Assembly: GCA_964019335.1 (NCBI GenBank)
Contig: OZ025688.1
Location: 186,001-250,000, forward strand
Reading direction: 5' to 3'
From: Diplonema japonicum
Taxonomy: Eukaryota; Euglenozoa; Diplonemea; Diplonemida; Diplonemidae
Length of the DNA: 64,000 bases
Both the position numbers and the translations under genes were made by a program. Below are positions 41,111-51,292 of this stretch, one piece after another. Below the pieces are notes generated by a model. The model searched no databases. It was not told the DNA's origin and saw only the letters and a program-made list of their open reading frames with translations. How positions within the stretch are numbered: position 1 is the first letter of the stretch; each line of letters starts with the position of its first letter.

Positions 41111-42694
41111 ATGTCTATCCGACAGTACCTTGTCCCGCTGAAGAAGAACGGAGCCGTCGAGGAAGAAAATAATAAACCGAAACAGCCCATCGTGGTGGAG
41201 AACGACGCGAAACCCGAAGCAAAACCAGACACAACGCCAAACAAACCCAAGCGGCGGAAACTAGGTGAGAGCGATGACGGTACCGATACTGAAACACAAT
41301 TAAAACTCGCGGATGGGTATAAAAATTGGGGCGAAATGGCGTTACTGCTAACAGACACGGCGGAAGTAAATGATGGTGCGAGCTTGTGCAACTTTATAAG
41401 AAAGTTAAACGCCCCTCACGGGAACAAGTGGGACCTACAGGTCTTGAAGCATTTCTGCGATACAGTTCTCCGACAGGATATATCTGAAAATTTTTACAGC
41501 AAGATATTCCCATGGCTCGCGGGGAAAGCTGTCGAATGCACCCGGCTCCCAAAGCCTCGGATCCTCCTGCGCAACACAACGTCAAGTTCAACAGTTTCCG
41601 AATCGCATTTCATCGGCCTTCTCGTCCATGCTTTTCTGTGCATCATACCCTTTCGCTACCGGTACTCCATAGCAAAAACCGATGTAAAAGGAGCAGCGGA
41701 CTGGAAAAGCTATCCAGAGTACCACCGTCTTAAAGACGCCACTAAACATCTACCTGACCTGAACATGCTTCCTTTGTTCGGGATCACCCTGGGGCGGGAG
41801 AGGGTGGCGAACCAAATCGAAAAATTGAAATGCGTTTTTCATTATTTCTCGAAAATGTACATGGTGTTGGTGGAGGCACGGCAAACCCCTACCAATATCA
41901 CCGTGAAACGAACGTGGGTCCCCACACAGGTTGATTGGATCAAGAACCAATCGGCACTGTGTGACCTCAACATCGAAACAATACAAAAGATCGAAGAATC
42001 GCAACAAGCTCTTCAAGTCGACTTCGCAAACGAATCCCTTGGAGGCGGGGTCATCGGCAAAGGCTGCGTCCAGGAAGAAATTCGATTCATAATCTCCCCC
42101 GGACTCTTCCTCGCCAGGATGCTCTGCGAACGCCTCACCCCCAACGACGCAGTTGCGGTTTACGGAGCACGGCAACACAGCGAGTATTCAGGATACGCCG
42201 AAACATTTAAATGGGAAGGCGACCACGACGACAGAACACCTCTCGACGCAGCAGGACAAACTTACATGGTAGCCGTCACAATGGGGAACATGTTAAATTA
42301 TACAAAGCCTCCTATGGAACCGGGATTTCAATACAAGGAACCTTACAGGCTCAAGGAGCTTCATAAAATATTTGTTAGCCTGTCTCACACACCCCCTATA
42401 CCGTTTGCACACACAACTATAGCCTCTGGGAAGTGGGGTTGTGGAGTGTTCGGTGGGGACTACCAGTACAAGCTCCTCCTGCAGCTATGTGCAGCGAGTG
42501 CTGCCAACACGGCGCCCTCGTTTACATTCCACACGTTTGAAAACGAAGAAGAAGCGGCGGCCATTCGAAGCTTTAGAGACAGCGTCCTCTCCACAAGGTG
42601 CACCGTAGCTATGATGTACACGGCCCTGTCATCCTACCACCCGGATTCGGGTAAAACTGTATTCAACCATATTGCTACGGTGATTCGCAGTTGA
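41111..42694 (+). CDS. PARG: Poly(ADP-ribose) glycohydrolase
   Basis: 527 aa. The PARG catalytic macrodomain is clear. VDFANESLGGGVIGKGCVQEEIRF contains the GGG...QEE signature (about residues 310-333) whose paired Glu cleave ribose-ribose bonds. NESLG-type and YSGYAETF segments flank it. The N-terminal helical region (about 70-220) is also typical. The first 55 residues are basic/acidic with PKRRK, a nuclear-localisation-like motif. It removes poly(ADP-ribose) in the nucleus during DNA repair. Confidence 0.95.
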   Translation: MSIRQYLVPLKKNGAVEEENNKPKQPIVVENDAKPEAKPDTTPNKPKRRKLGESDDGTDTETQLKLADGYKNWGEMALLLTDTAEVNDGASLCNFIRKLNAPHGNKWDLQVLKHFCDTVLRQDISENFYSKIFPWLAGKAVECTRLPKPRILLRNTTSSSTVSESHFIGLLVHAFLCIIPFRYRYSIAKTDVKGAADWKSYPEYHRLKDATKHLPDLNMLPLFGITLGRERVANQIEKLKCVFHYFSKMYMVLVEARQTPTNITVKRTWVPTQVDWIKNQSALCDLNIETIQKIEESQQALQVDFANESLGGGVIGKGCVQEEIRFIISPGLFLARMLCERLTPNDAVAVYGARQHSEYSGYAETFKWEGDHDDRTPLDAAGQTYMVAVTMGNMLNYTKPPMEPGFQYKEPYRLKELHKIFVSLSHTPPIPFAHTTIASGKWGCGVFGGDYQYKLLLQLCAASAANTAPSFTFHTFENEEEAAAIRSFRDSVLSTRCTVAMMYTALSSYHPDSGKTVFNHIATVIRS

Positions 42695-42844
42695 TATGGG
42701 GGAAAAAAAAAAAAAAAAAAAAAAAAAAAGGAGGGGTGGAAAAAAAGTTTTCAGTTTCTTTTTTTTATAGTGTATTTTCCCTCCCCCCCCATTTTCATTT
42801 TGTCCCCCCCTGTACAAAAAAAAAAAAGAAAGGGAAAGGGGAAA

Positions 42845-44431
42845 ATGAATCCCGCACACAGAATCCAACGGCCCACCAAAACAAGAGCGTTGATCAACAA
42901 AGCCAAGCAAGACCGATTGGGACATGCTGCCCATGCCACAGAGGAAGAAGAAGACCCCATGTGGGCAGGGGTGATGGGCAGGGTAGTGGTAGATCTCACC
43001 AATAGCAGGCATTTAATAGTAAGAAAGGCGGCGACGGTTGCAGGCTGGGTGGTCGAAGGAAAAACAGAAAACCTGGCCGCGCCCGGTTTGGGAAACACCT
43101 TGGTAATGTGGTCAGACATGAGCACAAGCGTGGAAAAAGTGAGCAAGCTTGCAGCGATTGGAGGCAAGATAAACCACTTCCCCTCGATCGATTTGATATG
43201 CAGAAAAGTCCCGCTTGCTGCGAACATAAACAGAATGAAAAAGATTCTTCCAAAAGAGTACAATTCTGTGACACCAAAAACGTTCACAGACTACACAGAG
43301 TTCAGGCAGCACAAGCAGAGCCTGGTTCAGGAACAGGTGAAAAGACCCCATTCAACACCAGCGAAAAAGTTTTACATCGTGAAGCCCAACAACGGGTGCA
43401 TGGGGAAGGGTATCTACCTGACATCGAATCCTTCACAAGACGCCTTTGCACACGCGGTGGTCCAGGAGTATGTGAACAGACCGCTTCTCATTGAGGGGAG
43501 AAAATTTGACATGCGATGCTACGTGCTTGTCACATCAGTCACCCCACCACGAATTTTTTTTTACAACGACGGTTTGGTCCGGCTGTGCTCGGTACAGTAT
43601 ATGCCTGTTGGCGACGAGAACCACGCCGATCAGTGCATGCATCTGTCCAACTACTCCGTGAACAAAAAACACAAATTATTCGAAACCGCCTCTGAAACCG
43701 GTTCTTCAGGCGGAAAGCGTGATTTCGCATTCCTGACGTCCTGGTTGAACCAGAACGGCCACAACGCCGACAAATTCTGGGCGTCTGTTCACAATCTCAT
43801 CGTTAAAACGGTTCTCTCCGTTGCACCTACGTTGGCAACGGCTTATTCCACAGCAGTGAAGGGGAAACAAGACGGGTTCACATGTTTCGAACTGCTTGGG
43901 TTCGATGTACTTGTTAACGACACATTGGAAGTACAGGTTTGCGAGGTTAACCACAGCCCGTCATTGGTAACAGACACACCATTTGACGCCAAGTTGAAAT
44001 TCGATGTTCTTCACGAAACAATGAAGCTAGTTGCTCTACCTTCGAAGGTGCCTAACAACCTCACCCCATCTCCTTCCGGGAAAACTCTTTCAAAGGAGGT
44101 CTCCCTTCAAACAATGCTCGGGATGCATGGTGTCAAAAAGAGGAACTCCAAACGGCGTACGTTAGCCGAGGACGCCGTCCTTTCATCATACCGAAGGGTG
44201 TATCCATCTGAAGACCCGCATCTGCAGGCGTCTTATAGGCATATCTTGCAGGTGCAGACGGGGGTGTCACCGCACCAGCCTTCTGAAAGAAGGTGTGCGA
44301 CACCTTTGCCAGCTGCTTCGAGGCCTATGAACGCAACTCCGCCTCAGAAAATGTTACGCACGCTCACCTCGCCGAAACCTAAAAGGAGCTCGTTTGCTGG
44401 GAGCTTGAAGTTTTCTCCTTATCTGAAGTGA
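42845..44431 (+). CDS. Tubulin tyrosine ligase-like polyglutamylase
   Basis: 528 aa from the ATG at 42845. The TTL/ATP-grasp domain spans about 105-400. The nucleotide loop FYIVKPNNGCMGKGIYL, VVQEYVNRPLLIEGRKFDMR, MHLSNYSVNKKH and the metal-binding VQVCEVNHSPSL are all conserved. The extra basic C-terminal region (about 400-528) suggests a microtubule-binding extension as in autonomous polyglutamylases (TTLL4/5/6 type). It adds Glu side chains to tubulin in axonemes or the subpellicular cytoskeleton. Confidence 0.93.
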   Translation: MNPAHRIQRPTKTRALINKAKQDRLGHAAHATEEEEDPMWAGVMGRVVVDLTNSRHLIVRKAATVAGWVVEGKTENLAAPGLGNTLVMWSDMSTSVEKVSKLAAIGGKINHFPSIDLICRKVPLAANINRMKKILPKEYNSVTPKTFTDYTEFRQHKQSLVQEQVKRPHSTPAKKFYIVKPNNGCMGKGIYLTSNPSQDAFAHAVVQEYVNRPLLIEGRKFDMRCYVLVTSVTPPRIFFYNDGLVRLCSVQYMPVGDENHADQCMHLSNYSVNKKHKLFETASETGSSGGKRDFAFLTSWLNQNGHNADKFWASVHNLIVKTVLSVAPTLATAYSTAVKGKQDGFTCFELLGFDVLVNDTLEVQVCEVNHSPSLVTDTPFDAKLKFDVLHETMKLVALPSKVPNNLTPSPSGKTLSKEVSLQTMLGMHGVKKRNSKRRTLAEDAVLSSYRRVYPSEDPHLQASYRHILQVQTGVSPHQPSERRCATPLPAASRPMNATPPQKMLRTLTSPKPKRSSFAGSLKFSPYLK

Positions 44432-44777
44432 CAGCATTTTTTTATTTTTATTTTATTTTCCTCTTAATGTCTCGTCCGTCCCCCCCTTTAAAAAGTTAAG
44501 TTAAGTTTTACTTTTAAAAAAGATTCTCCTCTCCCCCCCCCCCCCCCCCCACCCACTCATAGATTTTTTTTGACCCTATCCTATAAAAAGATTTTTCCCC
44601 CTTTTTTGTTCAAAAGCAACACTCCCCCAATTTGTTTATAATTGTGTGTTTTTTTATGTTCATTCATTTTTTTTTTTTTTTTTTTTAGAATTTTGCAAGA
44701 AAAAAAAAACCCAACAAAAGCAAAAAAATAATACTAAAGAAATAAGGGAATATACTTTGTTGTCAGTTTCAAACAAG
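44432..44777 (+). other. Spacer at the left edge of the surface-protein array
   Basis: T and C runs, then a short A-rich leader ending AAACAAG before ATG. No gene is seen. Confidence 0.5.
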
Positions 44778-45170
44778 ATGTTCACCACCAGGATGCTTCT
44801 CGTTGCCTGTCTTGTTGCCGCCGCCCTTGCGGACAACTACCAGATCCGGCAGTGCACGAACAAGGCGACCGGGGCGACGGCGGACGTCGATATCAAACTT
44901 TCAGAGTGCATGGTGGTGTCTTTCAGTACAAGGCAGTACAACCTCAGCCTGACTCAGTTTAGTATTCTAACGGTCAACAACCACCGGACCCTCACTGCTG
45001 TGGGGAACTCTTTCACCGACAACAAGTGCACGGGTGTGAACACCGAAATCAACCTTTCGTGCTCCTGCGACGCCAACAGCGAGTTAGCCTTCGTGTGCAA
45101 TGGGACCGCCTTCACCGTCCCCTCCCTCCTTGTCCTCGTGGCCTCTGTCATGGTTTACATGATGATGTGA
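44778..45170 (+). CDS. Six-Cys secreted, probably GPI-anchored microprotein, group A copy 1
   Basis: 130 aa. A signal peptide (MFTTRMLLVACLVAAALA) is followed by a ~90-residue ectodomain with Cys in the order C-x17-C-x39-C-x10-C-x-C-x9-C, and by a hydrophobic C-terminal tail (VPSLLVLVASVMVYMMM) that ends the protein. A tail with no cytoplasmic residues is the usual GPI-attachment signal. Sequons NLS, NGT and others are present. It is the leftmost member of the array. No known family is recognised; a surface-coat role is inferred. Confidence 0.85.
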   Translation: MFTTRMLLVACLVAAALADNYQIRQCTNKATGATADVDIKLSECMVVSFSTRQYNLSLTQFSILTVNNHRTLTAVGNSFTDNKCTGVNTEINLSCSCDANSELAFVCNGTAFTVPSLLVLVASVMVYMMM

Positions 45171-45731
45171 AAAAGAGGAATAGAAGCAGAAAAATATACA
45201 CACAAAAAAAAAAAATAGAAAAAAAACTCACGGTTTAGCAAAGAGACACCCCTCGTCCTCTTTGCTACCACTTCTCCTCTATCTCCATCTTCGTTGTGTC
45301 CTGACAGCCAGAAGCCAGCACAGCTTCTTAATGTTGTCTTGACACCTACCTCTCCTTTGTTTTTTTTATCTGCTTTTGTAAGTCTCTGGAGCAGCTCACC
45401 TGCAGTAAGCATGCCCCGTAGCATGCTGGGTGTGGGGTTGATCACCCTCCAGCAGTCTTTGCAGCGCCTCTTTATTTTCTTTTAGTTGGATTTGTGTCCA
45501 CGCTGCTGGATAGATACGGCGGGCCAAACCACGACAGAAAGGATCGAACCAAGAAGAGTTGATTTGTCATGGAGAGTCCTATCACAGTTGCAGGTTCCCT
45601 TCAAAGACACCTTTCCTTTATCCCTTTTTACTTTAAAAGTTACTATTCCTCTTCATTCATTTCTCTACCTTCTCAACATCACAACAGCCATTTCACACTC
45701 TTCTTTAATTCTCATCATCACATTAAACAAA
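45171..45731 (+). repeat. Group A upstream repeat, copy 1
   Basis: The interval 45225-45731 is closely similar to 52515-52923, with indels. Shared stretches include CTCGTCCTCTTTGCTACCAC, ACAGCCAGAAGCCAGCA and AGCATGCCCCGTAGCATGCT. The homology continues into the coding sequence of the gene downstream, so the duplicated unit includes both. Confidence 0.8.
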
Positions 45732-46103
45732 ATGTTCACCAGGATGCTCCTTGTTGCCTGCCTCACTGCCGTTGCCCTTGCTGACAACTACCAGTTCCAG
45801 GTGTGCACAGCTGGGAACGTGACGGGGTCGAAGTTCGACATTGAGAACGACAAGTGCACGGTGATCACGAGCACGAACACGAACTTCACCCTGACGGGTG
45901 TTACGGGTCTTGCTGAGAACCAGACCCTCGCTGGTGTGCTGAACGTGTTCAGCGATGACGTGTGCACGGCTCCCGCCAGCATGTCCACAGATGTTGCCTG
46001 CGACTGTGGCAGCAACGCCTACGCCCTGGTGTGCGATGGGGCTTCCTTCGCCGTCCCCTCCCTCCTTGTCCTCGTGGCCTCTGTCATGGTTTACATGATG
46101 TGA
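45732..46103 (+). CDS. Six-Cys microprotein, group A copy 2
   Basis: 123 aa. Signal peptide MFTRMLLVACLTAVALA, ectodomain C-x16-C-x35-C-x11-C-x-C-x8-C, and tail VPSLLVLVASVMVYMM. It differs at only two residues from the copy at 52924 (D/T in the CxC and S/A near the tail), although that copy is 7.2 kb away and more divergent group A genes lie between. The start is the ATG just after ATTAAACAAA; the longer upstream frame is UTR. Confidence 0.88.
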   Translation: MFTRMLLVACLTAVALADNYQFQVCTAGNVTGSKFDIENDKCTVITSTNTNFTLTGVTGLAENQTLAGVLNVFSDDVCTAPASMSTDVACDCGSNAYALVCDGASFAVPSLLVLVASVMVYMM

Positions 46104-47081
46104 GCTGGAGTCACTGACTAGAAGTTCGAATTTTATTTATTTTTCTTACTTTTCAATCGAAAGAAACGAATGAACTGATTCTGTCTTCTTCTACAGTTAT
46201 GAGCTGAATACCTAGAAGAAGAAAATAGAAGTAGGGTAGACTGTGTCCCATCTGAGGTTCCAGATTTCCATCTCAGTTGAGATGTCATTCCAACTTGTCC
46301 CCACCCCGTCCGCGTTACTTGTTTGAAGTGTAAACCCATTTCAATCATTTACTTTTTGCTCATATTTTCATTCCCACAAAACACCCTTGCGCTGAAATCT
46401 TTTTTTTTTGAAATTTACTTACCTTTTTTGGAAAGACTCCACTGCTCCCCTCTCTCCTTGTCCTCGTGGCCTCTGTCATGGTTTACATGATGTGAGACTT
46501 AGATCTTGAATGGATTCTATTATTTCTCTGCAAATTAGAAATCAAAATAAACTGCAGTCGCAGCCGAGTGAGGTTATCGGCCTCAGTAAACTCTGCCTTG
46601 CTCACATGGACAATGCCCCTGGCTGCCTCGTTCTGCATGCCCACTTCCCCCCTTTTTTTTTGCATTCTTTTTCTCTTTAACTTACAGTCACTTCTCGCTT
46701 TCCACAGAACGGGTCGGGGTATCAATCTTTTTGTCTGGTTGGTCACAATAGAAGAGAGAGAAAAAAAATGGGTGGAGGGGAAGGGAAAGAAAGACAAAAG
46801 AATACTGTTGCAGTTAGGCAAATTATTCTTTCTACTGTCTTTTCTTCTCCCCCTTTCCCCCGTCCATTCGTAGTTGTAGCGTTTCCTTTGTTTTTTTTTT
46901 TTATCTTTTTTTACTGAATCATTTTTCTTCTTCTTTTTTAGCCTGTGTCTTTCCGGCATTTCAGTTTTATTTCTTTTTATTTTTTTGAGTTTCATTTTTG
47001 TCAGCTTTGCCCTCTACCCCTATCCCCTCACAGATTTTCAATTGAACATAAAAAAAAAAAAAAAAAAAAATAATAAACAAA
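46104..47081 (+). other. Spacer containing an array gene fragment
   Basis: No intact gene. It holds the group A 3' fragment at 46446-46495. The last ~140 nt (from 46941) match the leader of the next B copy at 48437. Confidence 0.6.
46446..46495 (+). pseudogene. Group A gene fragment (C-terminal tail only)
   Basis: CCCTC...TGTCATGGTTTACATGATG to TGA reproduces the last ~16 codons of group A genes nearly exactly, with no upstream coding sequence. It marks a deletion or recombination breakpoint. Confidence 0.8.
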
Positions 47082-47444
47082 ATGTCGTGTTTCAAGCTTA
47101 TTGCCCTCCTCGCACTTGTGAGCACAGTGAGCGCTGACAGCATCACTCTCAGGCAATGCAGCGATGGTCAGACAAGAAGTGTGGCCCTCGACCAGTGTAT
47201 CAAGAGCGGCCAAAGCTACGGGAAGTTCACCCTGACCAGTGGGACTCTTGCAAATGGCTCTGCCATTGTGGCAATGAAGACATACGGTGATTCTGATGAC
47301 AAGTGCGTCACACCGCAGTTTACCATCAGCATAACCTGTGAGTGTGGAAAAACTCTCCCTCTGCAGATCGTCTGCTCGGCCGCCGCTGGTCTGGTGCCTT
47401 CGGCCTTCTTTATGGCTCTTGCGTTGTTGGCGATGGTCTTCTAG
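47082..47444 (+). CDS. Six-Cys microprotein, group B copy 1
   Basis: 120 aa. Signal peptide MSCFKLIALLALVSTVSA, ectodomain C-x12-C-x35-C-x10-C-x-C-x9-C, and a hydrophobic GPI-type tail (LVPSAFFMALALLAMVF) at the very end. The spacing matches group A despite low residue identity. It is preceded by an A run and AAACAAA. It differs from copy 2 at two residues. Confidence 0.88.
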   Translation: MSCFKLIALLALVSTVSADSITLRQCSDGQTRSVALDQCIKSGQSYGKFTLTSGTLANGSAIVAMKTYGDSDDKCVTPQFTISITCECGKTLPLQIVCSAAAGLVPSAFFMALALLAMVF

Positions 47445-48574
47445 TGAGGGGGAAAAAAAAAAAAAGACAAAGAAAGATCCAACCATTGAATCCTCCCCAG
47501 ATCGGGGAGTGACCTTGCTGCTCTCTCTTTCATCAATAAAGACATATTGGTGGCAGGTGGAGAGGTAAAGGGATGCTTTCTTTCATTCTTTCTCACAGCC
47601 ACCTCCGCGCACCGAAAAATATATATATTTATTTTTTTCTCTGCACTGAGTTTTTTTTCATTTTAGGTTTCCCCCCCTGCTGAGCCCCCATGAGTATACT
47701 GCAATTTTATTGAGCTTTTTTTTTTTTTTTTATTCTGTTTCTGAAACGTTTATCACCAGCGTGCTGTAACTCACTTTATTTTGGCACGTTGGCGATGGCT
47801 GTGGTGGTCGTTGCAAGAGCGCCTATAAGTAAGGGAAGTATTGCACGATTCAGAGCAGAATAGTTTCTTATTTTATTTATTAGGGTGGTCCTCCAGCAGC
47901 GTTTCTTTCTTCTTTTTTTTTTCTTTTTTTTTTTTTTTTTTTTTCTATTACGAATTTAGAGGAAGGTGGGAAGTGAGAGGAAAAAGAGAAAGTCAACGAC
48001 GGAAGAAACAAAAAAAAAAAAAAAAAAAGTCAGTTGAATGTCACATGTGCACAGCCGAGATTAACCTGTAGAAGGGTAAGCCATACCACTCACCATCTCT
48101 TCTCAGCTACAGCAATTCATTGCTGAACACGGCCATGTCACTAGTGTTGGTACCAAAGAAAAACACCACCCCTGTAATCAAGTAGACAGGTGCTTGTGCA
48201 GGGTGTCACCAACACTGCCCTCTTTTATCTTACAACATACTCTCAAATTAGTGCTTAATTGCTTCTGTGACCCTTCTCTTTATTTATTCGAAAGCGTTCT
48301 TTATCTCTTCACTTTTACTTACTACTGGATCACAGAACAGGGGACTTGGGAGGCTGGCTTAGCTTCACAAGAATGGCCGCTGTGTCGCATACGGCGCACA
48401 GCACCACTAAAATCGAAACAACCCCTTTTCTTTTTAGCCTGTGTCTTTCCGGCATTTCAGTTTTATTTCTTTTTATTTTTTTGAGTTTCATTTTTGTCAG
48501 CTTTGCCCTCTACCCCTATCCCCTCACAGATTTTCAATTGAACATAAAAAAAAAAAAAAAAAACAATAAACAAA
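47445..48574 (+). repeat. Group B tandem-unit flank, copy 1
   Basis: The interval downstream of copy B1 is repeated downstream of B2 (48938-49932) with indels mainly in homopolymers. The gene-plus-flank unit recurs at about 1.5 kb (46941 to 48437) and about 1.4 kb (48029 to 49435). The 35-nt motif at 48193-48227 lies within it. There is no other gene. Confidence 0.8.
48193..48227 (+). repeat. Short conserved motif, copy 2
   Basis: Same motif as 40776-40810. Its CACCAACAC can pair with the upstream GTGTTGGT near 48141, giving a possible long-range stem. Confidence 0.45.
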
Positions 48575-48937
48575 ATGTCGTGTTTCAAGCTTATTGCCCT
48601 CCTCGCACTTGTGAGCACAGTGAGCGCTGACAGCATCACTCTCAGGCAATGCAGCGATGGTCAGACAAGAAGTGTGGCCCTCGACCAGTGTATCAAGAGC
48701 GACCAAAGCTACGGGATGTTCACCCTGACCAGTGGGACTCTTGCAAATGGCTCTGCCATTGTGGCAATGAAGACATACGGTGATTCTGATGACAAGTGCG
48801 TCACACCGCAGTTTACCATCAGCATAACCTGTGAGTGTGGAAAAACTCTCCCTCTGCAGATTGTCTGCTCGGCCGCCGCTGGTCTGGTGCCTTCGGCCTT
48901 CTTTATGGCTCTTGCGTTGTTGGCGATGGTCTTCTAG
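48575..48937 (+). CDS. Six-Cys microprotein, group B copy 2
   Basis: 120 aa, identical to copy B1 except Gly to Asp and Lys to Met in the first half of the ectodomain. Signal peptide, six Cys and GPI-type tail are intact. Flanking DNA on both sides is duplicated, so this is a recent tandem duplication or is kept similar by gene conversion. Confidence 0.88.
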   Translation: MSCFKLIALLALVSTVSADSITLRQCSDGQTRSVALDQCIKSDQSYGMFTLTSGTLANGSAIVAMKTYGDSDDKCVTPQFTISITCECGKTLPLQIVCSAAAGLVPSAFFMALALLAMVF

Positions 48938-49401
48938 TGAGGGAAAAAAAAAAAAAAAAAAGACAAAGAAAGATCCAACCATTGAATTCGCTTCCCTCCC
49001 CAGATCGGGAAGTGACCTTGCTGCTCTCTCTTTCGTCAATAAGGAAATATTGGTGGCAGGTGGAGAGGTAAAGGGATGCTTTCTTTTTTTTCTTGCAAAC
49101 CCCTGTTTTTTTTTTTTTTTTTTACTCTGTTTTCTGAAACGTTTAGCTCCCTTGAAGCTCACCAGCGTGCTGTAGCTCACTTTATTTTGGCACGTTGGCG
49201 ATGGCTGTGGTGGTCGTTGCAAGAGCGCCTATAGGAAGTATTGCACGATTCAGTTAACAGAATAGGTTTTCATTTTATTTATTAGGGCAGTCCTCCAGCA
49301 GGGGGCTTGTCCTGTGCTTTGAGCTTTTTTTTTTTTTTTCAATTACGAATTTAGAGAAAGGTGGGAGGTGCGAACGAGAAAGTCAACGACGGAAGAAACA
49401 A

Positions 49402-49437
<36 letters not shown>

Positions 49438-49932
49438 AGTTGAATGTCACATGTGCACAGCCGAGATTAACCTGTAGAAGGGTAAGCCATACCACTCACC
49501 ATCTCTTCTCAGCTACAGCAATTCATTGCTGAACACGGCCATGTCACTAGTGTTGGTACCAAAGAAAAACACCACCCCTGTAATCAAGTAGACAGGTGCT
49601 TGTGCAGGGTGTCACCAACACTGCCCTCTTTTATCTTACAACATACTCTCAAATTAGTGCTTAATTGCTTCTGTGACCCTTCTCTTTATTTATTCGAAAG
49701 CGTTCTTTATCTCTTCACTTTTACTTACTACTGGATCACAGAACAGGGGACTTGGGAGGCTGGCTTAGCTTCACAAGAATGGCCGCTGTGTCGCATACGG
49801 CGCACAGCACTAAAAAAAAAATCGAAACAATACCCCCCCCCCCCCCCCCCCCTGTTTTGTGTTTTTGTTTCAAGTTTCATTTCTCGTCTCGTAGATTTTT
49901 CCAATTGTTCAAATAGATTTAAAAAAAACAAA
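48938..49932 (+). repeat. Group B tandem-unit flank, copy 2
   Basis: Homologous to 47445-48574. It contains the third copy of the 35-nt motif at 49599-49633 and a C run before the leader of B3. There is no other gene. Confidence 0.8.
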
Positions 49933-50295
49933 ATGTCGTGTTTTAAGCTTATTGCCCTCCTCGCACTTGTGAGCACAGTGAGCGGGGTTACGCTCACTTT
50001 TCGATCGTGCAGTGATGGGTCCACGCAAAATGCGGCCCTCGATACATGTTTCCAAAGTGGTCCTGACTATTTGAAGTTAGTTCAGGCCAGTGGGTCTGTT
50101 GCAAACAGCACTGCCATAGTTATCATGAAGCGCTACACCGGAGCTGATTTTTCTTGCTCTTTACCTACGTCATCTGTAAATATAAGCTGTGAGTGTACAA
50201 AGGATAATGCCCTGCAAATCGTCTGTTCGTCCGCCGCTGGTCTGGTGCCTTCGGCCTTCTTTGTGACTGTTGCTTTGCTGGCGATGGTCTTCTAG
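49933..50295 (+). CDS. Six-Cys microprotein, group B copy 3 (diverged)
   Basis: 120 aa. The signal peptide MSCFKLIALLALVSTVSG and the tail LVPSAFFVTVALLAMVF are almost identical to B1/B2, but the ectodomain differs at about half its positions. All six Cys and the spacing C-x12-C-x35-C-x10-C-x-C-x9-C are kept. Conserved ends with a variable middle is the pattern expected of a diversifying surface protein. Confidence 0.87.
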   Translation: MSCFKLIALLALVSTVSGVTLTFRSCSDGSTQNAALDTCFQSGPDYLKLVQASGSVANSTAIVIMKRYTGADFSCSLPTSSVNISCECTKDNALQIVCSSAAGLVPSAFFVTVALLAMVF

Positions 50296-50908
50296 TGAAA
50301 GAAAGAAAAAAAAAAAAAAAGTACGCACTTTTTCCTTTTGAGAGCTCTCTCCCTTTACTGCATTTTTAGAATATATAAGAGATTTTTTTTTTTTTTTTTT
50401 TTTTTCCCGCAAAGAAAAAAAAAAGCAGAAGATAACAGGAGAAAAGAGGAAAAAATGGAGGGAAAAGGAGGAGGAAGAAAAAAAGGGGGATGTTCCATGT
50501 ACTACCTTTTTTATTAGTAGATTATTATCCTCCTTTCTTATTTTCAGGCATTTAAAAAAAAGGAAGAAAAAAAAAAATAAGAACCCCCCTTCTAACTTTT
50601 TTGCTTGAATAAGAAAAACAATAACTCCATTCCCTCGCCTCTCTACTCTTACTGTTTTTTTTTTTTTTTTTTTTTTTTTTTTATTATTATTTTGTGTTGT
50701 CTGTCATTCGAGCACATTCTGAATGCAGGTAGTACTCAGCTCTCTTTTCTAAAATCCTATCGTTCCTCCCTTTTTATCTTCTTGTTTTTTTCTTATTACG
50801 AGGGCACCTTCAAAAAGGAAACTGGCAAAGGCGCAACATAAACTTAATTTCAACAATTCAGCTGTCATTTCTTTAAAGAAAAAAAAAGCAAAAAAGAAAA
50901 AAACAAAA
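50296..50908 (+). other. Spacer
   Basis: A and T homopolymers. The last ~80 nt form an A-rich leader to the next array gene. No gene is seen. Confidence 0.5.
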
Positions 50909-51292
50909 ATGTCGATCAGGATGCTCCTCGTTGTTTGCCTTGCTGCCGTTGCCCTTGCTGACACGTTCCAGATCCAGCAGTGCACGAACAAGAAGGCGAC
51001 CGGTAAAAAGATGAACATCAAGACAACAGGGTGCAACGCACTCACCTTCGGGAAGGCGAAGTTCAACCTTGCCCTCTCAGGGGTGAAGGGACGCACGTCA
51101 AACTCGACCCTCGTTGCTGTGGTGAAGGACTACCCGAGCAACAAGTGCACGGGGACCGTGAAGTCCACAGGCGCCGTTGCCTGTACTTGCGTGGGCAGCA
51201 ATGCCTTCTCCTTCGTGTGCAACGGGAGTCCTGCCATCGCCATCCCCTCCCTCTTCCTCCTCGCCGCCTCCCTCGTGGTCTACTTGTTGTAG
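50909..51292 (+). CDS. Six-Cys microprotein, group A copy 3
   Basis: 127 aa. Signal peptide MSIRMLLVVCLAAVALA, ectodomain C-x16-C-x37-C-x11-C-x-C-x9-C, and tail IPSLFLLAASLVVYLL. It is more basic than the other A copies (many Lys between C1 and C3). The group A N- and C-termini are recognisable while the middle is diverged. Confidence 0.87.
   Translation: MSIRMLLVVCLAAVALADTFQIQQCTNKKATGKKMNIKTTGCNALTFGKAKFNLALSGVKGRTSNSTLVAVVKDYPSNKCTGTVKSTGAVACTCVGSNAFSFVCNGSPAIAIPSLFLLAASLVVYLL

Noticed and set aside
42770-42844. 25-residue N-terminal extension of the TTLL protein
   Set aside because: It reads through C and A runs of the spacer; the ATG at 42845 follows the A-rich leader and starts normal sequence.
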